A DNA stretch of 62,000 bases from Acanthaster planci (taxonomy: Eukaryota > Echinodermata > Asteroidea > Valvatida > Acanthasteridae), in the NCBI RefSeq assembly GCF_001949145.1, contig NW_019091506.1:351548-413547 (forward strand). Direction: 5' to 3'. The position numbers and the translations under genes are program-made. The first letter of the stretch is position 1, and each line of letters begins with the position of its first letter. The notes under the pieces were generated by a model. It did no database searches, was not told the DNA's origin, and saw only the letters and a program-made list of their open reading frames with translations. Shown here piece after piece: positions 44,001-48,244 of the stretch.

Positions 44001-46557
44001 GCAGGAATTCATTTGATACTGTGATGCCGCACACGAATCCTATACCGTCCATTTGTGCTAATAAGCTCTGTTTTTGATTACTAACCGTATGCATGCGGAA
44101 TATGCACTTCATCTGTAATATGAATTTTCCTGGACGAATTCCCTTGAGTTATCCCCCTAAGAAATGGTTCCCCGTTTGAAATCAAAAGGAGGATTGGGGG
44201 AGTGGGAACCCATCGGGATACTTGCGGAAAATGTGTGCTGACAGAGAATTCGCGTTTGTGCTTTAAGCGTAATAATTAATACACGAGTGTGGATCAACTC
44301 ATCATTTTTACTGAACCACAGCATCTTATTGTGAAAGCTACCAATGTTTTGAGATTTTTAGCGTTGTTATAGAAGTAACTTAACAAATTAAACTATTACA
44401 TAATTGTGGCTTGCAATAAATGTTGTACAATGCGATATCTGATTACACATAAACATAATAATCAAAATTTCCACACTAAAAACATTGTCCCTATACTCAG
44501 TGATTCGGGTCAAGCTTTTGCCATCCCTGGAATGGACGGAGTTTTTCCTTTGTGCCCTCTTGTCCATTGAAAACAGTGTATTGGTACAAGGCGTCTCTTA
44601 TGTAACAAAGCAAATGCTTGCCCGCATCGTAACGTATGGCAATATTGTGTAATAAAGTATGGATAATTCAGATGTTTATGCTCACGGGAATCAAAAGACC
44701 TCAGTGCACGAGATTTTATTTGAATTTAACTCACAAAAGGCGTATTCAGAAAACTGAACTTCACAGAAATAAGCAGGACCATGTAGACGATATATTGGCT
44801 CTGCAGTGAAACGCTCCCTCGTCGAGGCAAAACGCTTATTCATTCGCTGTTGTTGCGCACACTAGCCGTAAGTACTGACAGCGTATCCCAGTGCTCGCCG
44901 TTGGGGTATAATTTGAGTACGATAATTTCCATTTCTCATACGCCCATTGTTTTAAATCTTCCAGGAAAAAATTCCACCATTGGCAACGGTAATATTGTGC
45001 CTTTAACTCTCTTGTGATCGAATGCAACGCGTCTGTGTCAGAGTTTTAATGACTTGTCCCAGCTTAGACGCTATCTTTTCGCATCTTGTTTCGACTCGAG
45101 TCTGGGACAGCTAATTGACTCGATGCGACTCAGACACTCAGACGCAAATACCTCGACTCACGTCCTTCATCAGAAGACCCAACTTGAGTGAAAAACAATG
45201 TAACGGACAGTTATCTATATTTGTTTGTCGCCATTTAATGATGTTGCTGGCCGAGAACGAATGGCCTCAAGCCGTGCGCCACCGGAGGAGCGTTCTGATC
45301 TGTTTCTTTCATATGTATTGGGTGGGAACCAAAATAATACTTGTATTTTGGGATCTGTTGTTTGATCAAGCGGGAAGCGTTTGGCAAAGTCCCTGGGTAG
45401 GAGAAGTTATATGCAGGTTACTGGACACAGTTGTCGGACAGCCCCTTGTCATGGGATCAGCCGCAGTGTTTATTTGTTAAACCAGAGATTCACTTCCGGA
45501 AATGTAAGTATTTCCCCCGCCCCCTTTAGAAACCCTCAATTGAATGACAAAAACCTGATAATTCACGACAAATTAATAAGACTACTGTTCCAAAAAAGGC
45601 AAATTGCTGTGCAAAAAAAAATACCATTTCGATGACTTCCATTTCCGGTTTAGAAATTGCCATGTTATTATCATCAAGAGTAACGTGTTGTGTTGGCACA
45701 TGTAGAAACCTTGATGTCAATTAAAAATGTTCAAATGACTTTTCTCGCTTGATTTATTTATTTTATGGTGTTCAAATTTCGGTAACTCGAATGGACTCGA
45801 GTAAATACTTAACTCGACTCGAATTTTTGCCCAATTACTCGACTTGAGTCACTGCGTTACAATGAAACTCAACTCAAGTCATTACGTTACAATAACTTTG
45901 TTATGTAGTGTGTTACGCAGGCACAAGTTGACACGATCTACATGTTTTAATTATGCTTGTGTTCGTGTGGGTCGACTCGTAGCTTTGTGAGTTCGTAGCC
46001 AAGCCGTTATCTTCGATGCTGTTACCCTTATCCGCAGTGTTACATTTTGATGATGATGTTCTTGATAATAAATCAGTGTAAGGTGACAAGAAACTTCATT
46101 CGACTCGACTCAAGTCACAAAAACTAGTACTCATTACAACTCTGGTATGTGTGCTACTGTCCTTAATCTTTCAATCATAAACTGTGCTCAACATTAAACA
46201 CAATGATTTTTTGTTTAATAGTAGGCGTATTGTTCGCTGGAGAGGTAACGCTTGCTATCCTAATTGACGCCAAGAGGCCCCAAAAGAGTGTTTGGAAGCT
46301 CCGTCACCGTCGCCCCGACATTCATACAAGTGGGTGTATATGGATCCTCTTTGTTCCTCTCTTGTTTAGACATGATGCTTTGAGTACGATTATCAATTGT
46401 GGGGACGCTATTGTGCTCTATTTTTCAGGATCCCTAATAAAATGCAAACTAAAGGGACAAAGTCACTGCTACGTTTTGTTGATAATTACTTACGTGGTTT
46501 TGCCTGGAGCACAAAGCTCTGAACCATTAGCACACTGTAAAGGACACACAGGAACAT
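3897..46557 (-). CDS. Giant LGR-type GPCR with CUB, LDLa and LRR ectodomain (25 coding exons)
   Basis: Spliced gene assembled by eye from GT..AG borders, phases and domain patterns; the coding parts are the 25 exon entries below. They sum to 5187 nt with every junction phase compatible, giving a predicted 1728-residue plasma-membrane receptor. Order by residue: signal peptide 1-21; CUB-like 22-148 and 149-274; LDLa 275-313; variant CUB 314-495; LDLa 496-533 and 534-571; CUB 572-687; LDLa 688-724 and 725-762; CUB 763-881; degenerate LDLa 882-912; CUB 913-1027; four LDLa 1028-1188; LRR N-cap 1189-1227; five LRRs 1228-1346; hinge plus 7TM 1347-1728. Known family: LDLa-LRR-7TM is the architecture of relaxin receptors (one LDLa) and Lymnaea GRL101 (many LDLa). 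Ligand unknown; the ectodomain presumably binds protein or lipoprotein partners (inference). Extra cassette exons in the long introns cannot be excluded. Confidence 0.9.
5622..7006 (-). mobile_element. Decayed Tc1-like DNA transposon in the last intron
   Basis: Sub-terminal inverted arms of about 35-40 bp are visible at each end (left near 5622-5660, right near 6966-7004) and share ACCTCA and AAAGAGAATGCTA. Between them, on the minus strand, lies a broken Tc1-family transposase: the HTH half from 6754 downward (ELSKDLRMSIVNAHKDGKG) and a frameshifted catalytic half ending near 5900 with RDLNPIENL. A direct duplication of about 30 bp lies at 5716-5780. Exact ends and target duplication are uncertain. 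Confidence 0.65.
5867..6754 (-). pseudogene. Tc1-type transposase relic
   Basis: Two minus-strand open stretches (6754-6293 and 6277-5867) in different frames together cover a Tc1 transposase. The first has the paired-like HTH region. The second has the KLFGHKVVSFVWRKK part of the DDE domain, then out-of-frame sequence, and finally DLNPIENL. Multiple frameshifts make it non-functional. It lies in the receptor's last intron, in the same orientation as the gene. Confidence 0.78.
7614..7682 (-). CDS. Exon 24: leucine-rich repeat 5 (short)
   Basis: Acceptor GACGTAG|T at 7683 (weak pyrimidine tract), donor AACT|GTAAGT at 7613; 69 nt instead of 72, phase 2-2. Encodes LSSQSAVDVKDGALTDLVRL then EK-L. 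It joins the 7TM exon as L-Y-V-D-D-H-R-L-C-C, the layout of LGR hinges where the last repeat runs into T-D-x-x-R-x-C-C. Confidence 0.82.
8122..8193 (-). CDS. Exon 23: leucine-rich repeat 4
   Basis: Acceptor TTATCAG|G at 8194, donor TGTT|GTAAGT at 8121; 72 nt, phase 2-2. Encodes IAMDISLQTIEEKAFDGLKM then LQL-F; the I-x-x-x-A-F-x-x-L-x-x-L pattern is typical. Confidence 0.9.
8194..9956. other. Intron between LRR3 and LRR4 exons
   Basis: No exon seen. It contains open but unrecognised plus-strand frames around 8936-9312 and the palindrome at 9523-9556. Confidence 0.5.
9523..9556. repeat. Perfect 14-bp palindrome with 6-nt loop
   Basis: CTCGTACGTACGAC, loop ATATAA, then its exact reverse complement. 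Each arm itself contains the self-complementary GTACGTAC. It can form a hairpin or cruciform; probably a MITE core. Confidence 0.8.
9957..10028 (-). CDS. Exon 22: leucine-rich repeat 3
   Basis: Acceptor ACCTTAG|A at 10029, donor TCTT|GTAAGT at 9956; 72 nt, phase 2-2. Encodes DISNNSITSIDANSFLELHS then LEV-L, an excellent LRR match. Confidence 0.92.
10903..10974 (-). CDS. Exon 21: leucine-rich repeat 2
   Basis: Acceptor CTTCGCAG|G at 10975, donor CCTT|GTAAGT at 10902; 72 nt, phase 2-2. Encodes RLNKNNIYYIKPGTFLGLTS and then LTS-L, matching L-x-x-N-x-I-x-x-I-x-x-G-x-F-x-x-L-x-x-L. Confidence 0.92.
11063..11160. repeat. Fold-back element with 30-bp arms
   Basis: Left arm 11063-11092 and right arm 11131-11160 are inverted copies matching at 29 of 30 positions (core GACACGAACGCCAAAAACAC), around a 38-nt loop whose own edges pair (CAAC/GTTG). 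Looks like a small MITE in the LRR1-LRR2 intron. Confidence 0.8.
11810..12560 (+). repeat. LTR-like interspersed repeat, copy 1
   Basis: Starts ATTGTGGCGAACCAGGG and contains AACCAATCAG and TCTGGGCGCT blocks, all of which recur in the same order at 28905-29050. The diverged pair suggests two solo LTRs of one retroelement family; ends are uncertain. Confidence 0.35.
12893..12964 (-). CDS. Exon 20: leucine-rich repeat 1
   Basis: Acceptor TTAACAG|A at 12965, donor TACT|GTAAGT at 12892; exactly 72 nt, phase 2-2, one 24-residue repeat. Encodes KISEGNGSLLAMGVFKEFTY followed by LKL: the F-x-x-x-x-L-x-L half is clear, the N-x-I half is weak. Confidence 0.85.
13635..13752 (-). CDS. Exon 19: LRR N-terminal cap
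   Basis: Acceptor CGTTGTAG|GT at 13753, donor AACT|GTAAGT at 13634; 118 nt, enters in phase 1, leaves in phase 2. Encodes LRCPGGCKCDIDEGSIEVEC followed by a basic stretch: the C-P-x-x-C-x-C ... C cap of an LRRNT. It switches the gene from phase-1 modules to phase-2 LRR exons. Confidence 0.9.
13910..14032 (-). CDS. Exon 18: LDLa module next to the LRRs
   Basis: Acceptor TTTCTAAG|AA at 14033, donor TGTG|GTGGGT at 13909; 123 nt, phase 1-1. Encodes ISCSESYHCQNSSKC, VHWPLVCDGKPDC and PMEDDEADHQC. All six cysteines are present, with an unusually acidic C-terminal loop. It is the membrane-proximal LDLa, the position of the single LDLa that is essential for signalling in relaxin receptors. Confidence 0.88.
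14686..14808 (-). CDS. Exon 17: LDLa (tandem copy A)
   Basis: Acceptor TGTCACAG|AA at 14809, donor TGTC|GTGCGT at 14685; 123 nt, phase 1-1. Encodes TPCLDPSHFDCGDGSCVSPD, ARCDGFQDC and ELDEQEC with six cysteines. It lies about 1.2 kb from the matching exon 16; the surrounding intron sequence is duplicated too. Confidence 0.9.
15887..16009 (-). CDS. Exon 16: LDLa (tandem copy B)
   Basis: Acceptor TGTCACAG|AA at 16010, donor TGTC|GTGCGT at 15886; 123 nt, phase 1-1. Encodes TPCLDPSHFDCGDGSCVSPN, ATCDEFQDC and DEQEC, six cysteines. Nearly identical to exon 17, but D-A-R is N-A-T here, creating an N-glycosylation sequon, and CDG is CDE. Confidence 0.88.
16691..16804 (-). CDS. Exon 15: divergent LDLa with five cysteines (tandem copy C)
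   Basis: Acceptor GCCACAG|AT at 16805, donor TGTC|GTACGT at 16690; 114 nt, phase 1-1. Encodes DTSCIDEPHDDCGPCMC, PDARYEFQDSQ and DDQEC. Compared with exons 16 and 17 it has lost the fourth cysteine together with neighbouring residues (R-C-D to R-Y-E), has lost the fifth (D-C to D-S), and has gained one Cys. It is homologous to those exons and their flanks. Confidence 0.75.
17066..17115. repeat. (TTTTG)10 microsatellite
   Basis: Ten uninterrupted pentamers, preceded by a 40-nt pyrimidine tract. On the gene strand it is (CAAAA)n starting just inside the intron after exon 14. Confidence 0.97.
17134..17478 (-). CDS. Exon 14: CUB domain
   Basis: Acceptor ACGTCTCAG|AT at 17479, donor AACA|GTAATT at 17133; 345 nt, phase 1-1, 115 residues. 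Encodes GCGGVIDFSGNSTDLRSPGY, ACHWEI, then DILRFEG and VRINFTTDSTVEDTGFLLRL, a classical CUB. The C3 cysteine before the late EFC is missing. A (TTTTG)n repeat begins about 13 bp into the downstream intron. Confidence 0.9.
17690..17782 (-). CDS. Exon 13: degenerate four-cysteine LDLa
   Basis: Acceptor TTGCAACAG|TT at 17783, donor CGCG|GTAAGT at 17689; 93 nt, phase 1-1. Encodes WCGKGEIPC, LICIRNSS and IIQICRG. Only four cysteines remain: the C4..C5 segment with the DG acidic calcium loop is absent, making it about seven residues shorter than its siblings. Splice sites and frame are intact, so it probably still contributes to the protein or can be skipped without a frame change. Confidence 0.7.
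18354..18475 (-). CDS. Exon 12: C-terminal part of the split CUB
   Basis: Acceptor TTTTTCAG|G at 18476, donor ACAG|GTATTT at 18353; 122 nt, phase 2 in, phase 1 out. Encodes NRFPIMVASTNNTMFVRFTS, followed by a D and the strand RGFQLKVQQ, the typical end of a CUB (S-x-N-x-M-x-V-x-F-x-S-D ... GF). Confidence 0.92.
18891..19125 (-). CDS. Exon 11: N-terminal two thirds of a CUB domain
   Basis: Acceptor GTACCAG|GA at 19126, donor TCAGG|GTGAGA at 18890; 235 nt, enters in phase 1 and leaves in phase 2. It encodes PCDGSFYNLSGGELKILTSP, then GWPLRNYPPYTQCLW and FDFLYCGNGD: a textbook CUB with the SPG/YP loop, C-x-W and the D-x-L-x-x-x-G-x-G strand. It is completed by exon 12 (GG|G = Gly). This is the clearest CUB of the gene and the only one split by an intron. 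An internal phase-1 donor-like site lies after 19090. Confidence 0.92.
19170..21130. repeat. Degenerate tandem array with TGACGTCA motifs
   Basis: Intronic stretch in which the same phrases recur at irregular spacing: TTTGTACACGTTTTTC-like (near 19640, 19870, 20045, 20215, 20650, 20890), GACTTTAATCC-like, TTATTATTTCAGCC-like, and perfect or near TGACGTCA palindromes at 19425, 19572, 19583, about 20150, 20597 and 20984. It reads as an old tandem repeat of a few hundred bp per unit. No exon seen. Confidence 0.55.
23118..23231 (-). CDS. Exon 10: LDLa module 5
   Basis: Acceptor TTTGAAG|GA at 23232, donor TGTG|GTAGGT at 23117; 114 nt, phase 1-1. Encodes NCSKHEFPCRLGYGC, RVCDGRNDC and PDLSDEMGC, the most canonical LDLa in the gene (complete DGxxDCxDxSDE calcium site). 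The mariner-like element 23783-25710 sits in the intron before it. Confidence 0.92.
23783..25710 (-). mobile_element. Mariner-like DNA transposon, 1928 bp, with long TIRs
   Basis: Ends are exact: CAGGGTGTCCCAGAA at 23783 and its inverse closing at 25710, flanked on both sides by TA, the Tc1/mariner target duplication. The TIRs extend about 140 bp with few differences. It sits in the intron between exons 9 and 10 and carries a broken transposase in the same orientation as the receptor. Confidence 0.9.
24443..25350 (-). pseudogene. Mariner-type transposase relic
   Basis: Three frames read in order on the minus strand. At 25350-25090 there is an HTH region with FREAFPDRDPSAKSTIWENV and NKGHSGRRRT. 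At 24978-24778 comes the start of the DDE domain (RRKFAQWLLERC, FGMNGEVNTHN). At 24781-24443 is its end, with WPPRSLDLTLCDYF. At the first catalytic position Val precedes Glu, and at the second Arg-Arg-Ala-Pro replaces the usual Asp-Gly-Ala-Pro; only the third acidic site looks intact. Frameshifted and catalytically dead. Confidence 0.82.
26514..26624 (-). CDS. Exon 9: LDLa module 4
   Basis: Acceptor AATTACAG|AA at 26625, donor TGTG|GTTAGT at 26513; 111 nt, phase 1-1. Encodes CSQGEHTC, LQCIPEEARCDG and ECPEFGDEINC; six cysteines and the acidic motif are intact. Its ending GDEINC is shared with exon 6, suggesting common descent within this gene. Confidence 0.9.
27520..27867 (-). CDS. Exon 8: CUB-like domain
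   Basis: Acceptor TATATCAG|GA at 27868, donor GTTG|GTAAGG at 27519; 348 nt, phase 1-1, 116 residues. It begins FCGNETVHLSTNNYVLRH, with PCMWVITAEPGWRIEARI as the second Cys/Trp strand, and ends IMWIKAIHH..ELQIDFHQY. The C3-C4 disulfide of classical CUBs is not seen. Confidence 0.82.
28762..28875 (-). CDS. Exon 7: LDLa module 3
   Basis: Acceptor TTTTACAG|GT at 28876, donor TGTG|GTAATT at 28761; 114 nt, phase 1-1. It encodes VCGQHEFRC, DSCVPRHQICD and the canonical C-terminal acidic segment DCRDYSDEMMC. All six cysteines and the SDE calcium motif are present. Confidence 0.9.
28903..29770 (+). repeat. LTR-like interspersed repeat, copy 2
   Basis: Diverged partner of the 11810 repeat, with the same opening (ATTGTGACGAAACAGGG) and CCAATCAG block. 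An AATAAA lies near 29697-29702. It is interrupted by a run of N. The right end is uncertain. Confidence 0.33.
29387..29546. other. Assembly gap (run of N)
   Basis: About 160 undetermined bases. Open frames spanning it are artefacts. It lies in the intron between exons 6 and 7, inside the LTR-like repeat. Confidence 0.98.
30165..30278 (-). CDS. Exon 6: LDLa module 2
   Basis: Acceptor TTTTTGTAG|AG at 30279, donor TGCG|GTATGC at 30164 (a non-consensus but usable donor); 114 nt, phase 1-1. It encodes CEEGQFSC, LDCLDD, VCDGRKEC and YGDEINC: six cysteines with the DGxxxC and GDE acidic motif of a calcium-binding LDLa. Next to exon 7, another LDLa. Confidence 0.88.
30652..31153. mobile_element. 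Candidate hAT-like MITE rich in AATATTCGA
   Basis: Opens TAGGGCTATGCCAAATATC and closes near GACTCAGCTCTA, imperfectly inverse. Both ends carry clusters of AATATTCGAAT (30680-30750 and 31077-31123). No clear target duplication was found, so the borders are provisional. Confidence 0.45.
32240..32785 (-). CDS. Exon 5: variant CUB domain with aromatic insert
   Basis: Acceptor TTCAACAG|AC at 32786, donor AGGG|GTAAGT at 32239; 546 nt, phase 1-1, 182 residues. It starts RCGKSDIDVQF, has LSCVWRLTEPEG as the second CUB Cys/Trp segment, then DMRIRNG. It is about 70 residues longer than a standard CUB. One extra stretch follows the first strand (around APGGPYMTGYFAIYTGD). The other, near 32290-32378, is a run of roughly 30 residues of which 13 are Trp or Tyr, beginning WDDWHWHYSWDHW. 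The final strand IKLKLLFTAYNI resumes the fold. The reading frame is fully open. Confidence 0.82.
33374..33490 (-). CDS. Exon 4: LDLa module 1
   Basis: Acceptor CCTCTCAG|TT at 33491, donor TGTG|GTGAGT at 33373; 117 nt, phase 1-1. It encodes six cysteines in LDLa spacing (RCKSGQFLC, KCIP, FCDGEFHC, SNHIDEAGSC) with the acidic Ca-binding end. LDLa modules are about 40-residue calcium-dependent folds used for protein or lipoprotein binding. A six-kilobase intron separates it from exon 3. Confidence 0.88.
34054..34203. repeat. Fold-back MITE, 150 bp
   Basis: Two arms of about 67 bp (34054-34120 and 34137-34203) are inverted copies with scattered mismatches, from CACAATAGTG at one tip to CACTATTGTG at the other, with a short loop. 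It lies in the long intron between exons 3 and 4. Confidence 0.85.
34730..34875 (-). pseudogene. Fragment resembling the N-terminus of a RecQ-like helicase
   Basis: A minus-strand open stretch encodes SFDETVKFAAKTLGIAKLRD and then HQIAALRQIV, matching the LR-x-x-Q-x-x-A-L Q-motif region preceding the Walker A of RecQ-like helicases. The reading then leaves that similarity and no helicase core follows. Probably debris of a transposon-borne or retrocopied gene; identification is tentative. Confidence 0.35.
35950..36249 (+). pseudogene. hAT transposase C-terminal (dimerisation) fragment
   Basis: The plus-strand product ends ASSAPVERIFSRGGLIMRPH followed by RARFSQEMLDILMYLRCNEHF, the conserved hAT dimerisation region (S-A-x-V-E-R-x-F-S ... 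R ... L-x-x-x-x-x-L-x-x-N). The upstream catalytic domain is missing. It is antisense to the receptor, within the exon 3-4 intron. Confidence 0.8.
36367..36487. repeat. GGCCTCGG/GGCCTTGG minisatellite
   Basis: Imperfect short repeats of GGCCTCGG, GGCCTTGG and GTGGCATTGG over about 120 bp, strikingly GC-rich against the AT-rich surroundings. Confidence 0.75.
36820..37840 (-). other. Unrecognised open stretches in the exon 3-4 intron
   Basis: Two minus-strand frames (37840-37583 and 37179-36820) encode 85 and 119 residues that look protein-like in composition, for example GQCTATCMKTSNAGAVAKNI in the first. I recognise no family, and the second is equally open on the other strand. Possibly remains of an unclassified mobile gene. 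Confidence 0.25.
38440..38754. repeat. MITE with about 60-bp inverted ends
   Basis: Left end AATTTCACCCAATCCGACTA and right end are inverted copies sharing ACCGCTACTTATAAG and the CACCAAATA block; about 315 bp overall, without coding capacity. Confidence 0.8.
39900..40277 (-). CDS. Exon 3: second CUB-like domain
   Basis: Acceptor TTTGCAG|CG at 40278, donor ACAG|GTAAGG at 39899; 378 nt, phase 1-1. The product begins ERLCGPQNISL, carries QCLWLITSPSE (second Cys and Trp) and ends LWITFTSSL..LLLRIENY, the last strands of a CUB-like sandwich. Several N-x-S/T sequons are visible. It follows CUB1 with no LDLa between them. Confidence 0.8.
40940..41150 (-). mobile_element. tRNA-derived SINE, minus orientation
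   Basis: On the minus strand a tRNA-like head (GGTTAAGACGTC and the B-box-like GTGTCGAGTCTAACC near 41085-41099) is followed by (TTG)n and a body GCACTGAGAATACATAAACT then GGGTAAGGGCAAACACTG. The body matches the plus-strand copy at 42221-42300. Confidence 0.65.
41046..41070 (+). repeat. (CAA)n microsatellite inside the SINE
   Basis: Short CAA run between the tRNA-like head and the body of the minus-strand SINE. Confidence 0.9.
41935..42035 (+). mobile_element. SINE body fragment
   Basis: GAGCACTGAGTATACGGTGT then CGTCGGGTAAGAGCAAAACC: a 5'-truncated copy lacking the tRNA head, just upstream of the fuller copy. Confidence 0.6.
42109..42305 (+). mobile_element. tRNA-derived SINE, plus orientation
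   Basis: A Ser/Leu-type tRNA-like head carries an A box TGGCCGAGTAG at 42126-42136 and a B box GGCTCGAGTCC at 42169-42179, the two internal RNA polymerase III promoter elements. A body with GTATACAGTG and CGTCGGGTAAGGGAAAAACC follows. The acceptor and anticodon stems do not pair, so this is a SINE head, not a working tRNA gene. Confidence 0.72.
42746..43126 (-). CDS. Exon 2: first CUB-like domain
   Basis: Acceptor CTCACAG|AA at 43127, donor AATG|GTAAGG at 42745; 381 nt, phase 1-1. It encodes about 127 residues beginning STYQCSNISLVDLNETV, then a central FCWNI corresponding to the second CUB cysteine (C-x-W), and an aliphatic strand ending ILLMFARIS. This is the membrane-distal domain directly after the signal peptide. 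It lacks the GYP-type loop of classical CUBs, so the assignment rests on spacing, the Cys/Trp pattern and context. Confidence 0.78.
45039..46144. mobile_element. hAT-type non-autonomous element in intron 1
   Basis: Ends CAGAGTTTTAATGAC and its imperfect inverse (..TCATTACAACTCTG), flanked by an 8-bp target duplication GTCTGTGT / GTATGTGT (7 of 8). Sub-terminal ACTCGA/GACTCGAGT motifs cluster at both ends (45093-45170, 45785-45880, 46098-46125). No transposase is encoded. Confidence 0.8.
46494..46557 (-). CDS. Exon 1: start codon and signal peptide
   Basis: The exon runs from an acceptor (polypyrimidine then CAG, exon base 46583) to donor CCAC|GTAAGT at 46494. Its coding part starts at ATG 46557-46555 and encodes MFLCVLYSVLMVQSFVLQAK plus one proline, a hydrophobic secretion signal, ending in phase 1 as the next exon requires. 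Two in-frame TGA codons lie between the acceptor and the ATG, so 46558-46583 is 5' UTR and at least one non-coding exon lies further upstream. The start is chosen because it gives a signal peptide in the right phase; the other open frame of this exon would be phase 2-2 and fits no neighbour. Confidence 0.72.
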
Positions 46558-46583
46558 GTTTAATCACTGCCTTGGTCACTCCG
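46558..46583 (-). other. 5' UTR portion of exon 1
   Basis: Short untranslated stretch between the acceptor CAG and the chosen ATG. It contains two TGA codons in the coding frame, so translation cannot enter from upstream. The 5'-most exon and promoter were not identified. Confidence 0.6.
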
Positions 46584-47413
46584 CTGCAAAACAAAACAAA
46601 AATACTCAATCCAACAGTTTGCTTGAAACGTATATGACACAGTGATCTCTGCATAATGACTAAATAGTTGGCAGTCTTGGCAATGCAAACGCAAATCTTT
46701 TACACCGGCACAGCTCAATTTTGGAGACTTCAGAAATGGCCGTTTCCGCAGTTGGCTTGATAGTATGGCAGCCAAATGCCACTTTTTTCCCGATTCCTGT
46801 TTTGGGGATATTAAGCTCGGAATCTGCATGATTCCCCCCGCTGGATACTTCACTGTGCCAAGCTGTATTTAGTTGTATACAACTTCGCCTTTACACCTCT
46901 CTAACTTTGCATCTCATGTGCTGCACTATTATGTTAATTTACACCTTCGAAAACCACTTATGAACTTCAATGAAGTAAGAGCAGAAGTGAGAGCAATAAA
47001 CCAGCTGTCCCTTTGACTGTCACCCAAACCCGTGTATCTCGATTACTTTACAAATTGCTGACCGACAATGTCACGTCCTGTGTGAACAGTATTTTAAAAT
47101 TGAAAGTCCGTAAGTCCATGTTACCAGAAGCCTGATACTTAGGCAACACAATGCAACTCTGGTACGTACGTGTTGCATTCGATCACAAGACATTGATGGG
47201 CGCAATATTACCATTTCCAGCGGTGGAAGATTATTTAGTGGAAAATTTAAAACGATTGTTACATGGGAAACAGAGATAATCGTACTCATTTTCTACGCCA
47301 GCGTTGAACGCTTTTATACACCACATAGGTCTAGTATCCGCAACAGGAGGAAGTCACCAATCGTTCTGCGTCGACGAGGCAACGTTTGAACCGCACAGTC
47401 AATATCTCGCTTA
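46584..47413. other. Region upstream of exon 1, no exon found
   Basis: Intron or flank between the signal-peptide exon and the LTR element. No convincing promoter or non-coding exon could be fixed by eye. Confidence 0.4.
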
Positions 47414-47593
47414 TGTGGCCAAGTAATCGTAGGAATATGCCTTGACCAGATATCTGTTAGAGCACCCTCTCTTGACTACTGGTGTAATCTCATGGAAAGG
47501 GTACATGGAAGCAGCCATCTTGGAATAAAGTAGTAACATTGTATAAGTAAGCACCCTCCGCACAATGTCTGTCAATTCCACCCAAATATTACA
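47414..47593 (+). repeat. 5' LTR
   Basis: About 180 bp, TG..CA ends. Shares with the 3' LTR the blocks AATATGCCTTGAC, GCAGCCATCTTGGAATAAAG (containing AATAAA) and ATGTCTGTCAATTCCACCC. It is followed by TAGTGGCAGCGG, a plausible primer-binding site. Confidence 0.8.
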
Positions 47594-47712
47594 TAGTGGC
47601 AGCGGTTTAGAATACAAAACCACATCGTGACCATTTAACTAATGACTTAAATCCCTGTGCCAGGCACGATTGAAGTTGGAAACAGGCCAAACCACTGCGT
47701 ATTGTGGCTTAA

Positions 47713-48130
47713 ATGGATCAGGCGTTTTGGACGATATCGGATCCCCTCTGGACTCAATGGATAGCCAGACCAGGAACAGTTGAGCACATTCTATGGGTGA
47801 CTGTGAATCAGAAGATTTTCTTCAAAGTCAACAAGGAATCAGCAACGTATGATCGAGTCAAGAGGGCCCTAAATGAACATTACAAAGGCAGACAAAATGT
47901 GACTGAAGGGAGAGCTCGATTTAAAAACATAAACAAATGTGGGGCGAGCCACTGGATGTCGTTATCTGCCAACTGCCAAGATGAGGAGTTCAGTGAAAGT
48001 CTCATCAGGGACACAATAGTTGTGGAAGTGTTGGATGACAAACTGACACCTTACAGTCAAAAGCAGACCTGACACTCGACAAAGTGGTCCATGTCACCAA
48101 GACCAGTCACAAAAGGAAAACCGTGACATT
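47713..48130 (+). pseudogene. Ty3/gypsy gag fragment
   Basis: An open stretch of about 120 codons opens with MDQAFWTISDPLWTQWIARP and contains YDRVKRALNEHYKG, the retrotransposon gag pattern, then meets a stop and shifted frames. Confidence 0.65.
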
Positions 48131-48244
48131 GTGAAGGGTGGTACAAAGTGTTAACCAGGTCAACAAACGCAAACCTGCCCAACCTAGACCCCGTAGCCAA
48201 AAGCCAAAACGTTAGCACCAGCAGGCAAACAACCCAGACAAGAT

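Noticed and set aside
46203-46637. 144-codon plus-strand frame with a hydrophobic start
   Set aside because: It overlaps the signal-peptide exon antisense and shows no domain; it looks like a shadow frame.
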